From Corynebacterium sp. HMSC05H05 (GTDB lineage Bacteria; Actinomycetota; Actinomycetes; Mycobacteriales; Mycobacteriaceae): a stretch of 64,000 nucleotides of DNA. Both the position numbers and the translations under genes were made by a program. Below, one piece after another: positions 44,658-54,128 of this stretch. Every line of letters starts with the position of its first letter. The stretch's first letter is position 1. The stretch covers positions 1 through 64,000 of the forward strand of contig NZ_KV788368.1 of the NCBI RefSeq assembly GCF_001807265.1. Reading direction: 5' to 3'. The notes under the pieces were generated by a model. It was given only the letters and a program-made list of their open reading frames with translations, did not search any database and was not told the DNA's origin.

Positions 44658-46202
44658 CTATTGGCTGTTGAGTTTTCCGGACAGGCGGTCCAGGCGGTCC
44701 TTGCTCGGCCCGTCGAGGCCGACGATGGTGACGGTCTTGCCTCGTTCCTCGAACTTGCGGGTGACGGAGTCCAACGTGGCCACGGTGGAGGCGTCCCACA
44801 CCTCGGCTGCGCTCAAGTCGAGGACGATGTTTTCTGCCGGGTCGGTGTAGTCGAACGCGTAGATCAGGTCGTTGCTGGAGGCCCAGAACAGCTGGCCGTG
44901 GATGCGGTAGGTGCGGGTGTCCACCTGCCCATCGTTGGTGGTGTCCTCGGCGGAAACCTGCTCGACGGAGGCAAGGTGTGCGACGCGGCGGGCGAAAGTG
45001 ATCATCGCGGTGATCACGCCGAGCACGACGCCGACGGCGAGGTTGCTGGTGGCAAGCGTTGCTACGACGGTCACCAGCATCACCACGGTCTCCGACAGCG
45101 GCATGAATTTCAGGGTGCGCGGGTGCACCGAGTGCCAGTCGATGGTGCCCACAGACACCATGATCATGATGGCCACGAGTGCCGCCATCGGGATCTGGCC
45201 CACCACGTCGCCGAGCAGCAGGATGAAGGCGAGGAGGAATACGCCGGCCAGCAGCGTAGACAGGCGGGTGCGCGCCCCAGATTCGCGGACGTTGATCATG
45301 GTCTGCCCGATCATGGCGCAGCCGCCCATGCCGCCGAAGATGCCGGAGGCGATGTTCGCCACGCCTTGGCCCCAGGATTCGCGGGTTTTGTCGGAGTGGG
45401 TGTCGGTGATGTCGTCTACAAGCTTGGCCGTCATCAACGACTCCAGCAGGCCCACGATTGCCATAGCCAGGGAATACGGCGCGATAATCTGCAGCGTCTC
45501 TAGCGTCAGCGGCACGTCCGGGACGAACAGGCGCGGCAGGGAATCCGGCAGCTGCCCCATATCCGACACAGTGGGGACGCGGAATCCGGCAAACCCCACG
45601 ACAGCGCTGATGGCGACGATGGTGATCAACGGGGCGGGGATGGCGCCCGTAAGCTTCGGCCATCCGATCATGATCGCGATGCCAGCTGCGACGAGGACGT
45701 AGACGACCTTTGGTACGTCGATAAGATGCTCCAGCTGCGCGGTGAAGATCAAAATACCCAGCGCGTTGACGAACCCGGTCATCACAGAGCGGGGGATGAA
45801 GCGCTGCAGCTTGGCCACCCCGAGGGCCGCGAGCACGATCTGCAGCACGCCCGCCAGCAAGACGGTTGCGATGAAGTAGTCCACCCCATACTCGCGGGCC
45901 ACCGGGGCGATGACCAGGGCGACTGCACCCGTGGCGGCCGAGATCATCGCGGGGCGGCCGCCGGTGAACGCGATGGTGATGGCCATGATCACCGAGGCGA
46001 ACAGCCCAAGCGCCGGATCAACGCCGGCGAGGATGGAAAACGCGATGGCCTCGGGGATGAGCGCCAGCCCGACGGTGAGGCCCGCCAGCACCTCCTTGCG
46101 CAGGCGAGTAGGCGACGAAAATGCGTAGCGGAAGGATTCCACAACGCCCGTCGGGGCGAGCGGTTCGCGAGTGGTCTCGGTGTGAGGGGCAGCCATAGTC
46201 AT
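44658..46202 (-). CDS. SulP-family anion transporter with STAS domain
   Basis: Membrane transporter of 514 residues. AGLTVGLALIPEAIAFSILAGVDPALGLFASVI is the SulP signature region, followed by about ten more spans; the C-terminal STAS domain begins GQLFWASSNDLIYAF and ends with TIVGLDGPSKDRLDRL. Members import sulfate or bicarbonate; the substrate is unknown here. ATG 46202 was chosen before MTMAAPHTE; ATG 46196 is also possible. Upstream in-frame codons lie in the gap behind the GAP-family gene and lack family content. Confidence 0.88.
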   Translation of the reverse strand: MTMAAPHTETTREPLAPTGVVESFRYAFSSPTRLRKEVLAGLTVGLALIPEAIAFSILAGVDPALGLFASVIMAITIAFTGGRPAMISAATGAVALVIAPVAREYGVDYFIATVLLAGVLQIVLAALGVAKLQRFIPRSVMTGFVNALGILIFTAQLEHLIDVPKVVYVLVAAGIAIMIGWPKLTGAIPAPLITIVAISAVVGFAGFRVPTVSDMGQLPDSLPRLFVPDVPLTLETLQIIAPYSLAMAIVGLLESLMTAKLVDDITDTHSDKTRESWGQGVANIASGIFGGMGGCAMIGQTMINVRESGARTRLSTLLAGVFLLAFILLLGDVVGQIPMAALVAIMIMVSVGTIDWHSVHPRTLKFMPLSETVVMLVTVVATLATSNLAVGVVLGVITAMITFARRVAHLASVEQVSAEDTTNDGQVDTRTYRIHGQLFWASSNDLIYAFDYTDPAENIVLDLSAAEVWDASTVATLDSVTRKFEERGKTVTIVGLDGPSKDRLDRLSGKLNSQ

Positions 46203-46320
46203 ACCGTTTTCAATGCGTAAGATGATGTCCCCTCGGGCAGGTGAGGGTACGAAATCGTAGCTACCGTATCGGTCCCGCGCTGTGAGCGCCAATGCAGCCG
46301 CCGCGCGAAAACGGTCTTGG

Positions 46321-47010
46321 TCACGAGGCGGGGAGGTCGCCGCGGATCGTCGCAAAGCTGTACGCCACCATGTAGATGCCGACGATGGCGGCGATCCAGA
46401 GAAGCGTCACTTTCGCCTCGTACTCGAGGCGGGGGATGAGGCGTTCGAGCCGCGGGAAGAACTTCTGACCGAAGAGCAGCGCCAAGGTGGCGAGGATGAC
46501 TGTCGGCACAATCATGACGAGGCAGTAGACGCCCACGGCCCCGACCTTTGCGGTAGACGGGATATCCCAGCTGCCGATGATGCCCATCGCTGCGATGTAC
46601 GGCAGCATCGTCGCCGCCTCGGTGAGAGATGCGCCGAGGCCCAGGGCGACCATGCTCGGCACGCTGCTTGTGGCTCCGGCTGCGCGTTTCGGCAGCTGCC
46701 CGGGTTCGGGCTTCTTGGGGTTGGGGCCGAAGATGCCGAAAAGCGCGAGGGCCGCGCCCAGCGTCAACGTGATCCAGGGGAAGACATCGGTCTGCATGAC
46801 CCGTTCGGCGACCGACCCCAGTCCTGCGAATCCGAGGAGTATCCCGAGCCCGAGGAGGAAGTAGACCGCCGCGACGGTGATCAAGTACGCGGTCAGCGCC
46901 GGAACGCGGACGGCGCGCCAGTGGACGATAAGCGCAAGGGGGATGACAAGGGTGCCCAAGCTCAGGCTGTCGAGCAGCGCCAAACCACCAACTGCGATGA
47001 CTGAACCCAT
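46321..47010 (-). CDS. GAP-family (Sap-like) membrane exporter
   Basis: Membrane protein of 229 residues with six spans and a cytosolic loop PNPKKPEPGQLPKRAAG. GLALLDSLSLGTLVIPLALI and GLGASLTEAATMLPYIAAMG are typical of the GAP/Sap family, related in topology to LysE-type exporters and implicated in mycobacteria in export of lipids. It is divergent from a TetR regulator and shares a strong palindrome with it, so it is probably induced by a small molecule. Substrate unknown. Confidence 0.82.
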   Translation of the reverse strand: MGSVIAVGGLALLDSLSLGTLVIPLALIVHWRAVRVPALTAYLITVAAVYFLLGLGILLGFAGLGSVAERVMQTDVFPWITLTLGAALALFGIFGPNPKKPEPGQLPKRAAGATSSVPSMVALGLGASLTEAATMLPYIAAMGIIGSWDIPSTAKVGAVGVYCLVMIVPTVILATLALLFGQKFFPRLERLIPRLEYEAKVTLLWIAAIVGIYMVAYSFATIRGDLPAS

Positions 47011-47025
47011 GGGGCGCTCCGATTC

Positions 47026-47063
47026 TCTCGTACGAACGTATTACGCCTTACGAACGTACGAGA
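47026..47063. promoter_or_regulatory. Palindromic operator between the exporter and TetR genes
   Basis: TCTCGTACG (47026-47034) and CGTACGAGA (47055-47063) form a perfect palindrome, and TACGAACGTA is directly repeated at 47031-47040 and 47049-47058. The site lies in the 73-base gap between the divergent genes and is a likely TetR operator controlling both. Confidence 0.75.
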
Positions 47064-47083
47064 AAGTAGGCTGGTACGCAACC

Positions 47084-47656
47084 ATGAATGACTTTTCCCT
47101 GGACCATCAGTTTTCAGAATCGGCCGCGACCATCGCCGACGCGACCATTCGCATCATCGCGTCGCGCGGCCTCGATGCCGTGAGCGTGCGGGAAGTGGCG
47201 AAGGAATCCGGGTTCGCCGCCGGCTCGGTGCAGTATCACGCCCCGAATAGGGACGCCCTGCTAGCGCACGCGTTCATCCGCTCCATCCAGCGCCAGAGCG
47301 AGCGTGTGGCGGCGGTGCCTGAAAGGGAAGGCGAGCTCGAAACCTGGGTAGCGAGGCTTGCCGAGCTCCTCCCGACCGGAGGGGTGCGTTCCGAAGATGC
47401 CGCGATCTGGGTCACGTACGGTTCCGCTTCTGCAACCCGGGGCTGGATTGCGAAGCTCTACACCGAGGTGCTTGAAGACTTTCAGGGCAGCGTTGTCGCT
47501 GCGCTCGGCGGTGGGGAGGGTGCAAAGCCCAAAGCGCGCCTAGTTACCGCGCTAATCAACGGTCTCGCTCTGGATAACCTGCGGGTTCCCGAATCGGAGG
47601 CCGACCGCATCGTGGCAGACCTTCGCGAAGGTCTGCGCCTCCTCTTCTCCAGCTAG
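47084..47656 (+). CDS. TetR-family regulator
   Basis: Repressor of 190 residues. The N-terminal helix-turn-helix is ATIRIIASRGLDAVSVREVAKESGFAAGSVQYHAPNRDALLAHAF (about 17-60); the C-terminal helical part binds ligand. ATG at 47084 starts MNDFSLDHQF; longer upstream readings cross the operator and were rejected. It is divergent from the GAP-family exporter and probably represses it through the palindrome between them. It is the last accessory gene before glfT2. Confidence 0.88.
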   Translation: MNDFSLDHQFSESAATIADATIRIIASRGLDAVSVREVAKESGFAAGSVQYHAPNRDALLAHAFIRSIQRQSERVAAVPEREGELETWVARLAELLPTGGVRSEDAAIWVTYGSASATRGWIAKLYTEVLEDFQGSVVAALGGGEGAKPKARLVTALINGLALDNLRVPESEADRIVADLREGLRLLFSS

Positions 47657-47735
47657 CACCGCACCGAACCGCGAGCCACACCAAGGAATCACCTTTGGAG
47701 CGATTACGCTTGGCTCCAACTGCCCACAACAGAAA

Positions 47736-49694
47736 GTGAGAGCTGTGGAGACGAGCAAGACCCTCGCCGTGGACACGCTGCAGCGCGTCCTCATGCCCAA
47801 AAAGGGCGAGCCGCACGACGTGCGCATGCTGTACCTGATCGAGCAGGAGCACAACAAGCAGCGTCTGCGCTGGTCCGACCGCACGAGCTTCGAGGTCCCC
47901 GCGGGCAACGAGGTCAGCTTCGAGACGTACTTCAACGCGTTCCCGGCGAGCTACTGGCGCCGCTGGTCGCAACTGGACACCGTGGTCCTGGCCATGGAGG
48001 TCGAGGGGCGCGCGACCATCTCCGTCTACCGGTCCAAGCACGACGGCACGCGCGTGAGCGTCACCAACGTCGAGGCAACCGGGCGCACCGAGATCCCGCT
48101 GAAACTCAGCAACTTCGAGGATGGCGGCTGGCTGTGGTTCGACATCACCGCCGAGGACGACACCCGCATCTCAGGCGCCGCGTGGTGCTCGCCGCAGGAG
48201 CCCAAGGAGCAGGTGCTTGACGACGGCACCGTGGTCCCGCCCCAGCCTAAACAGGTCGCCGTGGGCATTCCCACGTTCAACCGCCCCCGCGACGCCGTCA
48301 ACGCGCTGCACGCGCTGGCGGAGGACCCGTACGTGGAAGCCTGCATCAGCAACGTGCTCATGCCGGACCAGGGCAACCAGCACCCGGCGGACGAGCCGGA
48401 CTTCGCCGAGGCCGAGAAGAACTTGAACGGCAAGCTCGAGATTTTCCAGCAGGGCAACCTGGGCGGCTCCGGCGGCTACTCCCGCATCATGTACGAGGCG
48501 CTGAACAGCACCGACGCGCCGTTCATCCTGTACATGGACGACGACATCGCCATCGAGCCGGACTCCATCGTCCGCGCCGTGCAGGCCGCGCGCTACGCGG
48601 CACAGCCGATCCTGGTGGGCGGGCAGATGCTCAACCTGCAGGACCGCAGCCAGCTGCGCACCACCGGCGAGACGGTAGACCCGGAGATCTTCATGTTCTC
48701 CGCCGCCAAGCACGCCGTCTACGACCACGACTTTGCCAAGTACCCACTCGGCTACGTCGGCACGGACGAAGAGGACCTGGATCCGAAAAAGACCACCTCA
48801 CGTCCGCTGCACCGCCGCATCGACGTGGATTACAACGGCTGGTGGATGAACCTCTTCCCGCGCGTTGTGGCGGAGAAGATGGGCCTGCCGCTGCCGCTGT
48901 TTATCAAGTGGGACGACAACGAGTACGCGCTGCGCGCCAAAGAAGCGGGCTTCCCCACGGTCACCTGGCCCGGCGTGGCCATCTGGCACATGGCGTGGGC
49001 GGATAAGGACGACGCGATTGACTGGCAGGCGTACTTCCACATGCGCAACCGCCTCATCGTGGCCAGCATCTACGGCCCGGACAACCCGGAGGCGATGCTG
49101 AAGAACATGCAGAAATCCACCGCGAAGCACTACTTCTGCATGGAGTACTCCACCATCGCCATCCAGAACGAGGCGATGCGCGACTTCCTCGCCGGCCCGG
49201 ACCAGCTCTTCGACATCCTCGAATCCTCGCTGCCGCGGATTCAGGGCATCCGCAAGGAGTACTCGGACGCGCAGGTGCTGCCGTCCGCGACCGACCTGCC
49301 CGCGCCGACCGGCGCGCCGGGCGTGCCCACCAACAAGGTCGGCGGGCGCCTGGCCAAGATCAAGAAGATCCCGTGGGCGGTCAAGGCGCTGATGCACCTG
49401 CGCAAGGACGAGGACCGCGCGCACTGGGACGCGCCGCAGCTCAACCTCACCGCCGAGGAGGCGCGCTGGTACACGCTCGCCCGCGTGGACTCGGCGACCG
49501 TGTCCACCGCCGGCGGCACCGGCGTGGCCTTCCGCAAGCGCGACAAGAAGCTTGCCGACGAGCTGGTGAGCGAACAGAAGGAACTCCGCGAGCAGATCAA
49601 GGAGCGCTGGCCGGAGCTCAAGCGCACCTACCGCGACGCGCGCGGCGAGCTGACCAGCCACGAGAACTGGGGGAAGATCTTCGATGCGCAATAA
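47736..49694 (+). CDS. glfT2: Galactofuranosyltransferase GlfT2
   Basis: Bifunctional enzyme of 652 residues that extends cell-wall galactan from UDP-galactofuranose with alternating linkages. The N-terminal beta domain has NEVSFETYFNAFPASYWRRW and the GT-A domain has VAVGIPTFNRPRDAVNAL, then the metal motif LYMDDDIAIEPDS (Asp-Asp-Asp) and the acceptor-site WDDNEYALRAKEAGF and WPGVAIWHMAW. Length and order match mycobacterial GlfT2. GTG 47736 is given; GTG 47745 (METSKT) is an alternative with a similar ribosome site. It overlaps the next gene by 11 bases. Confidence 0.95.
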   Translation: MRAVETSKTLAVDTLQRVLMPKKGEPHDVRMLYLIEQEHNKQRLRWSDRTSFEVPAGNEVSFETYFNAFPASYWRRWSQLDTVVLAMEVEGRATISVYRSKHDGTRVSVTNVEATGRTEIPLKLSNFEDGGWLWFDITAEDDTRISGAAWCSPQEPKEQVLDDGTVVPPQPKQVAVGIPTFNRPRDAVNALHALAEDPYVEACISNVLMPDQGNQHPADEPDFAEAEKNLNGKLEIFQQGNLGGSGGYSRIMYEALNSTDAPFILYMDDDIAIEPDSIVRAVQAARYAAQPILVGGQMLNLQDRSQLRTTGETVDPEIFMFSAAKHAVYDHDFAKYPLGYVGTDEEDLDPKKTTSRPLHRRIDVDYNGWWMNLFPRVVAEKMGLPLPLFIKWDDNEYALRAKEAGFPTVTWPGVAIWHMAWADKDDAIDWQAYFHMRNRLIVASIYGPDNPEAMLKNMQKSTAKHYFCMEYSTIAIQNEAMRDFLAGPDQLFDILESSLPRIQGIRKEYSDAQVLPSATDLPAPTGAPGVPTNKVGGRLAKIKKIPWAVKALMHLRKDEDRAHWDAPQLNLTAEEARWYTLARVDSATVSTAGGTGVAFRKRDKKLADELVSEQKELREQIKERWPELKRTYRDARGELTSHENWGKIFDAQ

Positions 49695-50184
49695 AGAGGT
49701 CGACCTGCTCGTCGCTATCCAGGACGAGCTGTACACCCCGGAAACCGCGAAAGCCGCCCGCGCGCTCAGCCACTTCGGCGAGCATGACCTCGGTTGGTTG
49801 GCGGTGGCGGGGCTTGGCGGAGCCGTCGATAAGCAAAATCGCTCCAAGTGGCTCGCACTCGGCGTTGGCACCTTCGCCGCGCACGCCGCGACCGTGGTGC
49901 TCAAACGCATCGTGCGACGCCCGCGGCCGAACGACCCGCGCGTGACAATCGGCGTGAAAACGCCCTCGCAGCTGTCGTTTCCCTCCTCGCACGCCGCGAA
50001 CACCGGCGCCGCCGCCGCGCACCTGGCGGACATCACCGGAAGGAAGTGGCCGTGGCTGCTCGTGCCGGTGATGATGCTGTCGCGTAACGTGCTCGGCGTG
50101 CATTACCCAACCGACACCCTCGCAGGTGCCGCCTTGGGCGCGGCAACGGCGAAGGTGGCAATCGAGGCTGAGAAGAGGATCTAG
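49684..50184 (+). CDS. PAP2-family membrane phosphatase
   Basis: Membrane phosphatase of 166 residues. The three PAP2 motifs are present: KRIVRRPRP, PSSHAAN and SRNVLGVHYPTD. In the syntenic mycobacterial locus the orthologue (between glfT2 and ubiA) is proposed to dephosphorylate decaprenylphosphoryl-5-phosphoribose, the step after UbiA. It overlaps glfT2 by 11 bases and ubiA by one, so the order galactan transfer, phosphatase, phosphoribosyltransferase is a coupled operon. A copy of the 11-base word lies inside at 49824-49834. Confidence 0.9.
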   Translation: MRNKEVDLLVAIQDELYTPETAKAARALSHFGEHDLGWLAVAGLGGAVDKQNRSKWLALGVGTFAAHAATVVLKRIVRRPRPNDPRVTIGVKTPSQLSFPSSHAANTGAAAAHLADITGRKWPWLLVPVMMLSRNVLGVHYPTDTLAGAALGAATAKVAIEAEKRI

Positions 50185-51179
50185 TGGCAAACACCCGTGA
50201 ACCCGTGGACGAGCCCCTGATCAAGTCGGAGCCGCACACCTCCGGCGTTGACCAGGTGATGAAGAAAACGCCGCCGAAGAACCTCCCGGACGCGATGCTC
50301 AAGGGCCTGCGGCCGAAGCAGTGGGTGAAAAACGTCCTCGTGCTGGCAGCTCCCTTGGCCGCCGGCACGGACGCCTTTAACTCCCGCACCGCCGTGGACA
50401 TCCTCCTGGCGTTTGTGGTGTTCTGCTTCGGCGCGTCCTCGATCTACCTGATCAACGACGCGCGCGACGTCGAATCCGACCGCCGTCACCCCACCAAGCG
50501 GTTCCGCCCGATCGCGTCCGGCATGCTGCCGATCAACCTGGCGTACGTCATGGCGGCGGTGCTCATTGCGCTCTCGCTTGGGCTTTCCCTTCTGGCTACC
50601 GACGGCACGTCGCTGGCCTGGGTCATCGGCATCTACATCGCGCTGCAGCTGGGCTACTGCTTCGGCTGGAAGCACATCCCGGTGATCGACATTGCCCTGG
50701 TGTCCTCCGGCTTCATGCTGCGCACCATGGCCGGCGGCGTGGCCGCAGGCATCGACCTGTCCCAGTGGTTCCTGCTGGTGGCCGCGTTCGGCTCCCTGTT
50801 CATGGCATCCGGCAAGCGCTATGCCGAGCTGCTGCTGGTCAAGGAGACCGGCGCGGAGATCCGCCGCGCGCTGCAGGGCTACACCGAGACCTACCTGCGG
50901 TTCGTGTGGACGCTGTCCGCCACCGCGGTGGTCATGTCGTACGCGCTGTGGGGCTTCCAGCTGTCCAACTCCGTCGAGGGCACCGCCGCCATCTGGTACC
51001 AGGTGTCCATGGTGCCGTTTGTCATCGCGATTCTGCGCTACGCCTCCGTGGTGGACGGCGGCCAGGGCGGCGCGCCCGACGAGATCGCGCTGGAGGACCG
51101 TGTCTTGCAGCTGCTCGCCGCGGCGTGGCTGTTCTGCATCGCCATGGCCGTCTACGTTGTGCCGAACTTAGGCTGGTAG
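50184..51179 (+). CDS. ubiA: Decaprenyl-phosphate phosphoribosyltransferase
   Basis: Membrane enzyme of 331 residues of the UbiA superfamily that transfers 5-phosphoribose from PRPP to decaprenyl phosphate, the first committed step to the arabinose donor. Motifs are LRPKQWVKNVLVLAAPL, NDARDVESDRRHPTKRFRPIASG (first Asp-rich motif) and FGSLFMASGKRYAEL (second). About nine spans are seen. GTG at 50184 overlaps the upstream stop. It and the phosphatase prepare the donor used by aftB. Confidence 0.94.
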   Translation: MANTREPVDEPLIKSEPHTSGVDQVMKKTPPKNLPDAMLKGLRPKQWVKNVLVLAAPLAAGTDAFNSRTAVDILLAFVVFCFGASSIYLINDARDVESDRRHPTKRFRPIASGMLPINLAYVMAAVLIALSLGLSLLATDGTSLAWVIGIYIALQLGYCFGWKHIPVIDIALVSSGFMLRTMAGGVAAGIDLSQWFLLVAAFGSLFMASGKRYAELLLVKETGAEIRRALQGYTETYLRFVWTLSATAVVMSYALWGFQLSNSVEGTAAIWYQVSMVPFVIAILRYASVVDGGQGGAPDEIALEDRVLQLLAAAWLFCIAMAVYVVPNLGW

Positions 51180-51204
51180 CGCTTCACCCACTAACATCGT
51201 CGCA

Positions 51205-53016
51205 ATGACCAAACATGCCCGCCTCTCCGCGCTCGCCGCAGCCGCAGTCGCGGGCATCTTCGCGTTCTGGGGCGGATGGACCCGCCGCTGGATGTCCGAC
51301 GACGGCCTGATTGTCCTGCGCACCGTGCGCAACTTGCTCGCCGGCAACGGGCCCGTGTTCAACGCCGGCGAGCGCGTGGAGGCAAACACCTCAACCCTGT
51401 GGCAGTACCTGATCACTGCAGTCGGCTGGGTCACCGGCGCCCGGCTTGAGGACGTCGCCATGTGGCTCGCGCTCCTGTGCACCGTGGCGGCGGCCGCGCT
51501 GGCCACCTTCGCCGCGGGCCGGTTCTGGAGCAAAGTGGGCCCCGTCGTGCCCCTTGGCATCGTGATCTACCTGGCGCTGCCGCCAGCGCGCGACTTCGCC
51601 ACCTCCGGGTTGGAGTGGGGCCTGTCGCTGCTGTGGATCGCCGGGTGGTGGGCCGCGCTGGTCGCGTGGGCCGAGCCACTGCGCCGCCGCGCGCCGGAGG
51701 CAGGGTACTTCCTGGCTTTCTGGTGCGGTATGTCCTGGCTGGTGCGCCCCGAGCTCGCGCTCTACGGCGGTGTGACCGGCATCCTTCTCATCGCGTTTTC
51801 CCCGCGCAAGACCCCCGGCATCCTCGCCGCGGCGCTGCCCGTGCCGGCCGCCTACCAAATCTTCCGCATGGGCTACTACGGCCTGCTTACCCCGCACACC
51901 GCCGTGGCCAAGTCCGCCTCCGACTCCGATTGGGCGCGCGGATTCGAGTACTTTGCCGACTTCGTGGGCTACTACTGGCTCTGGCTGCCCGTGCTGGCAA
52001 CGGCCGCGTTGGTGGGGTGGATGATGCGGGGGACCGGAGGACGTCGATTAGCAATTGTGCTTCTTGTCACCGGCTGCGCGTTCGCCCACATCCTCTACGT
52101 GCTGCGCGTCGGCGGCGACTTCATGCACGGGCGCATGTGGCTGCTGCCGCTGTTCGCGCTGCTCCTGCCCGCGATGGCGGTGCCGCTCACGCGCGTCAGC
52201 GTCGCACTCGCCACCGCTGTGGCGGTGTGGGCCGGCGTGACCATCGTGCGCGCCCACCCCATCGACTGGGAGGCCTACCAGACCGGAGAAAAAGAACTCG
52301 GCATCGTGGACGAGCGCGAGTTCTGGACCCTTGCCGTCGGCCGCGAACTGACCGACCCGCCGCGCTACGCCGAGGACTTCCTCGGCTCCAAGCTCATGCA
52401 GAACTGGGAAGAGGCGCTGGACAAGGGCATCGCCGCCGACGCCGCGCAGCTCAACCTCGCATACGTCTCCGCCGACCCGGAGATCTACAGCTGGTACTAC
52501 CGCGACCGCGAAGACACGGAGTCGGACCTGAGCAACGTGCCGCTGACCGCGTACCTGATCAACCTGGGCATGACCAGCATGAACGCGCCGCTCGACGTGC
52601 GCATCCTGGACACCGTCGGCCTGGCAACCCCCATCGCCGCGCGCATGCCGCGCGACCCGGAAGGCCGCGTCGGCCACGACAAATTCCTCGACCCCGCCTG
52701 GCAAGCCGCCGACACCGACACCTACCTGGACGGGCTGCCGCCGTTCATCAGCTCCATGCGCGCGAAGCAGGCGCGGGCGGCGCTGCGTAGCCCCGAAATC
52801 GCCGAACTGCTGGCCACCTCGCGCGAACCCATGAGCTGGGAGCGGTTCTGGAAAAACGTGCGCTATTCGCTTACCGACGGCCGCACGCTGCAGCTTTCCA
52901 GCGACCCGGGCCTCTACCTCGACGCCGATACCCGCCGCGCAATCCGCCATGGGGCGAACCCCGGAATGGACGGCACACAGATTGCCTGGCCAGTGCAGGC
53001 GCACACCGGGGAATAG
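51205..53016 (+). CDS. aftB: Terminal arabinofuranosyltransferase AftB
   Basis: Membrane glycosyltransferase of 603 residues that adds the terminal beta-1,2-linked arabinofuranose of arabinogalactan from decaprenylphosphoryl-arabinose. The GT-C pattern is clear: about ten spans in the first 350 residues, with RRWMSDDGLIVLRTVRNLLAGNGPVFNAGERVE carrying the catalytic Asp pair of the first loop, and a large extracytoplasmic C-terminal domain. It follows ubiA by 25 bases. A TTA leucine codon at 52049 is forced by a copy of the 11-base word. Neighbour order matches Rv3805c in Mycobacterium tuberculosis. Confidence 0.93.
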   Translation: MTKHARLSALAAAAVAGIFAFWGGWTRRWMSDDGLIVLRTVRNLLAGNGPVFNAGERVEANTSTLWQYLITAVGWVTGARLEDVAMWLALLCTVAAAALATFAAGRFWSKVGPVVPLGIVIYLALPPARDFATSGLEWGLSLLWIAGWWAALVAWAEPLRRRAPEAGYFLAFWCGMSWLVRPELALYGGVTGILLIAFSPRKTPGILAAALPVPAAYQIFRMGYYGLLTPHTAVAKSASDSDWARGFEYFADFVGYYWLWLPVLATAALVGWMMRGTGGRRLAIVLLVTGCAFAHILYVLRVGGDFMHGRMWLLPLFALLLPAMAVPLTRVSVALATAVAVWAGVTIVRAHPIDWEAYQTGEKELGIVDEREFWTLAVGRELTDPPRYAEDFLGSKLMQNWEEALDKGIAADAAQLNLAYVSADPEIYSWYYRDREDTESDLSNVPLTAYLINLGMTSMNAPLDVRILDTVGLATPIAARMPRDPEGRVGHDKFLDPAWQAADTDTYLDGLPPFISSMRAKQARAALRSPEIAELLATSREPMSWERFWKNVRYSLTDGRTLQLSSDPGLYLDADTRRAIRHGANPGMDGTQIAWPVQAHTGE

Positions 53017-53042
53017 CGGGGCACGTTTCGAATTGGTAACGT

Positions 53043-53071
53043 AAACGTGTCTTTTGCCTGAAAACACGTTT
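53043..53071. promoter_or_regulatory. Inverted repeat before the first mycolyltransferase gene
   Basis: AAACGTGT (53043-53050) and ACACGTTT (53064-53071) form a perfect 8-base inverted repeat with a 13-base centre, 12 bases before the ATG. It may be the aftB terminator or an operator for the mycolyltransferase gene. Confidence 0.45.
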
Positions 53072-53082
53072 TGAGGGGATCT

Positions 53083-54096
53083 ATGAACTCCAAAAATTCC
53101 GTGCGCCGCAAGCTCACTGCGCTGCTGATGGCCCTGGTTACCGGCCTGGCAGCGGTGATCGGCGCCCCGCAGGCGTCGGCGGCGCACCGTGACTGGCTGC
53201 GACCCGATTCCACCGGCCACTGCGAGTGGGACCGCGTCGGGTTCTGGGTGCAGCGCTGCACGGTGTGGTCCCCCGCGATGAACCGCCACATCACTGTCCA
53301 GATTCAGCCCGCGCAGCGCGGCGGCAACGCTGGCTTGTACATGCTCGACGGCCTGCGTGCCACCGAGATCACCAATGCTTGGGTCAACGACGTCAACGCC
53401 GCCCGAACGTTCAAGGACAACAACATCACCCTGGTGATGCCCGTCGGCGGCCAGTCCTCCTTCTACACCGACTGGAACGCACCGGCGACCTACGACTTCA
53501 ACCACCCGGTGACGTACAAGTGGGACACCTTCCTGACCAAGGAGCTGCCGCCCTACCTGCAGCGCCACTTCGGTGTTTCGCCGACGAACAACTCCATCCT
53601 CGGCCTGTCCATGGGCGGCACCGCCGCGATCAACCTCGCCGCGCTGCACCCGAACCAGTTCCGCCAGGTGTTGTCCTACTCCGGATACCTGACCACCACG
53701 GTGCCGGGCGGCCAGACCGCACTGCGAGCCGCGCTTCTCGACGGCGGCCTGTACAACGTCAACGCCATGTGGGGCTCCTCGCTGAATCCCCGCCGTTTTG
53801 AGAACGACCCGTTCTTGAACATGGGCAACCTCCGCGGCCGCGACGTCTACGTCTCCGCCGGTTCCGGCGTGCCGGGCCCGGCCGACCAGAAGTACCTGCC
53901 GCAGCACCGCGCCGCCGGCATCGCGTTGGAGCAGGTGGCCAGCGTGACCACCCGCGCCTGGTCTGCGAAGGCGACCGCGACCGGCGTGAAGCACACCGCC
54001 GTGTTCACCCCGACTGGCCTGCACAACTGGGACCAGTTTGGTAGCCAGCTCGAGGCCACCAAGCCGCGCATCCTGAACGTGATGAACGCCTGGTAG
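53083..54096 (+). CDS. Secreted mycolyltransferase (antigen 85 family)
   Basis: Exported esterase of 337 residues that transfers mycolic acids between trehalose mycolates and to arabinogalactan. The signal peptide ends AQ-like PQASAA near residue 34. The alpha/beta-hydrolase core has VMPVGGQSSFYTDW, LTKELPPYLQRHF and the nucleophile motif GLSMGG with Ser176; the histidine is in GLHNWDQFG. ATG at 53083 was preferred to TTG at 53071. It is similar to the second mycolyltransferase gene downstream but lacks its C-terminal repeats. By position it corresponds to cmt2 of Corynebacterium glutamicum. Confidence 0.92.
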   Translation: MNSKNSVRRKLTALLMALVTGLAAVIGAPQASAAHRDWLRPDSTGHCEWDRVGFWVQRCTVWSPAMNRHITVQIQPAQRGGNAGLYMLDGLRATEITNAWVNDVNAARTFKDNNITLVMPVGGQSSFYTDWNAPATYDFNHPVTYKWDTFLTKELPPYLQRHFGVSPTNNSILGLSMGGTAAINLAALHPNQFRQVLSYSGYLTTTVPGGQTALRAALLDGGLYNVNAMWGSSLNPRRFENDPFLNMGNLRGRDVYVSAGSGVPGPADQKYLPQHRAAGIALEQVASVTTRAWSAKATATGVKHTAVFTPTGLHNWDQFGSQLEATKPRILNVMNAW

Positions 54097-54128
54097 GGGG
54101 TCTAGCCCGGACCGGGCATATCCTGCCG

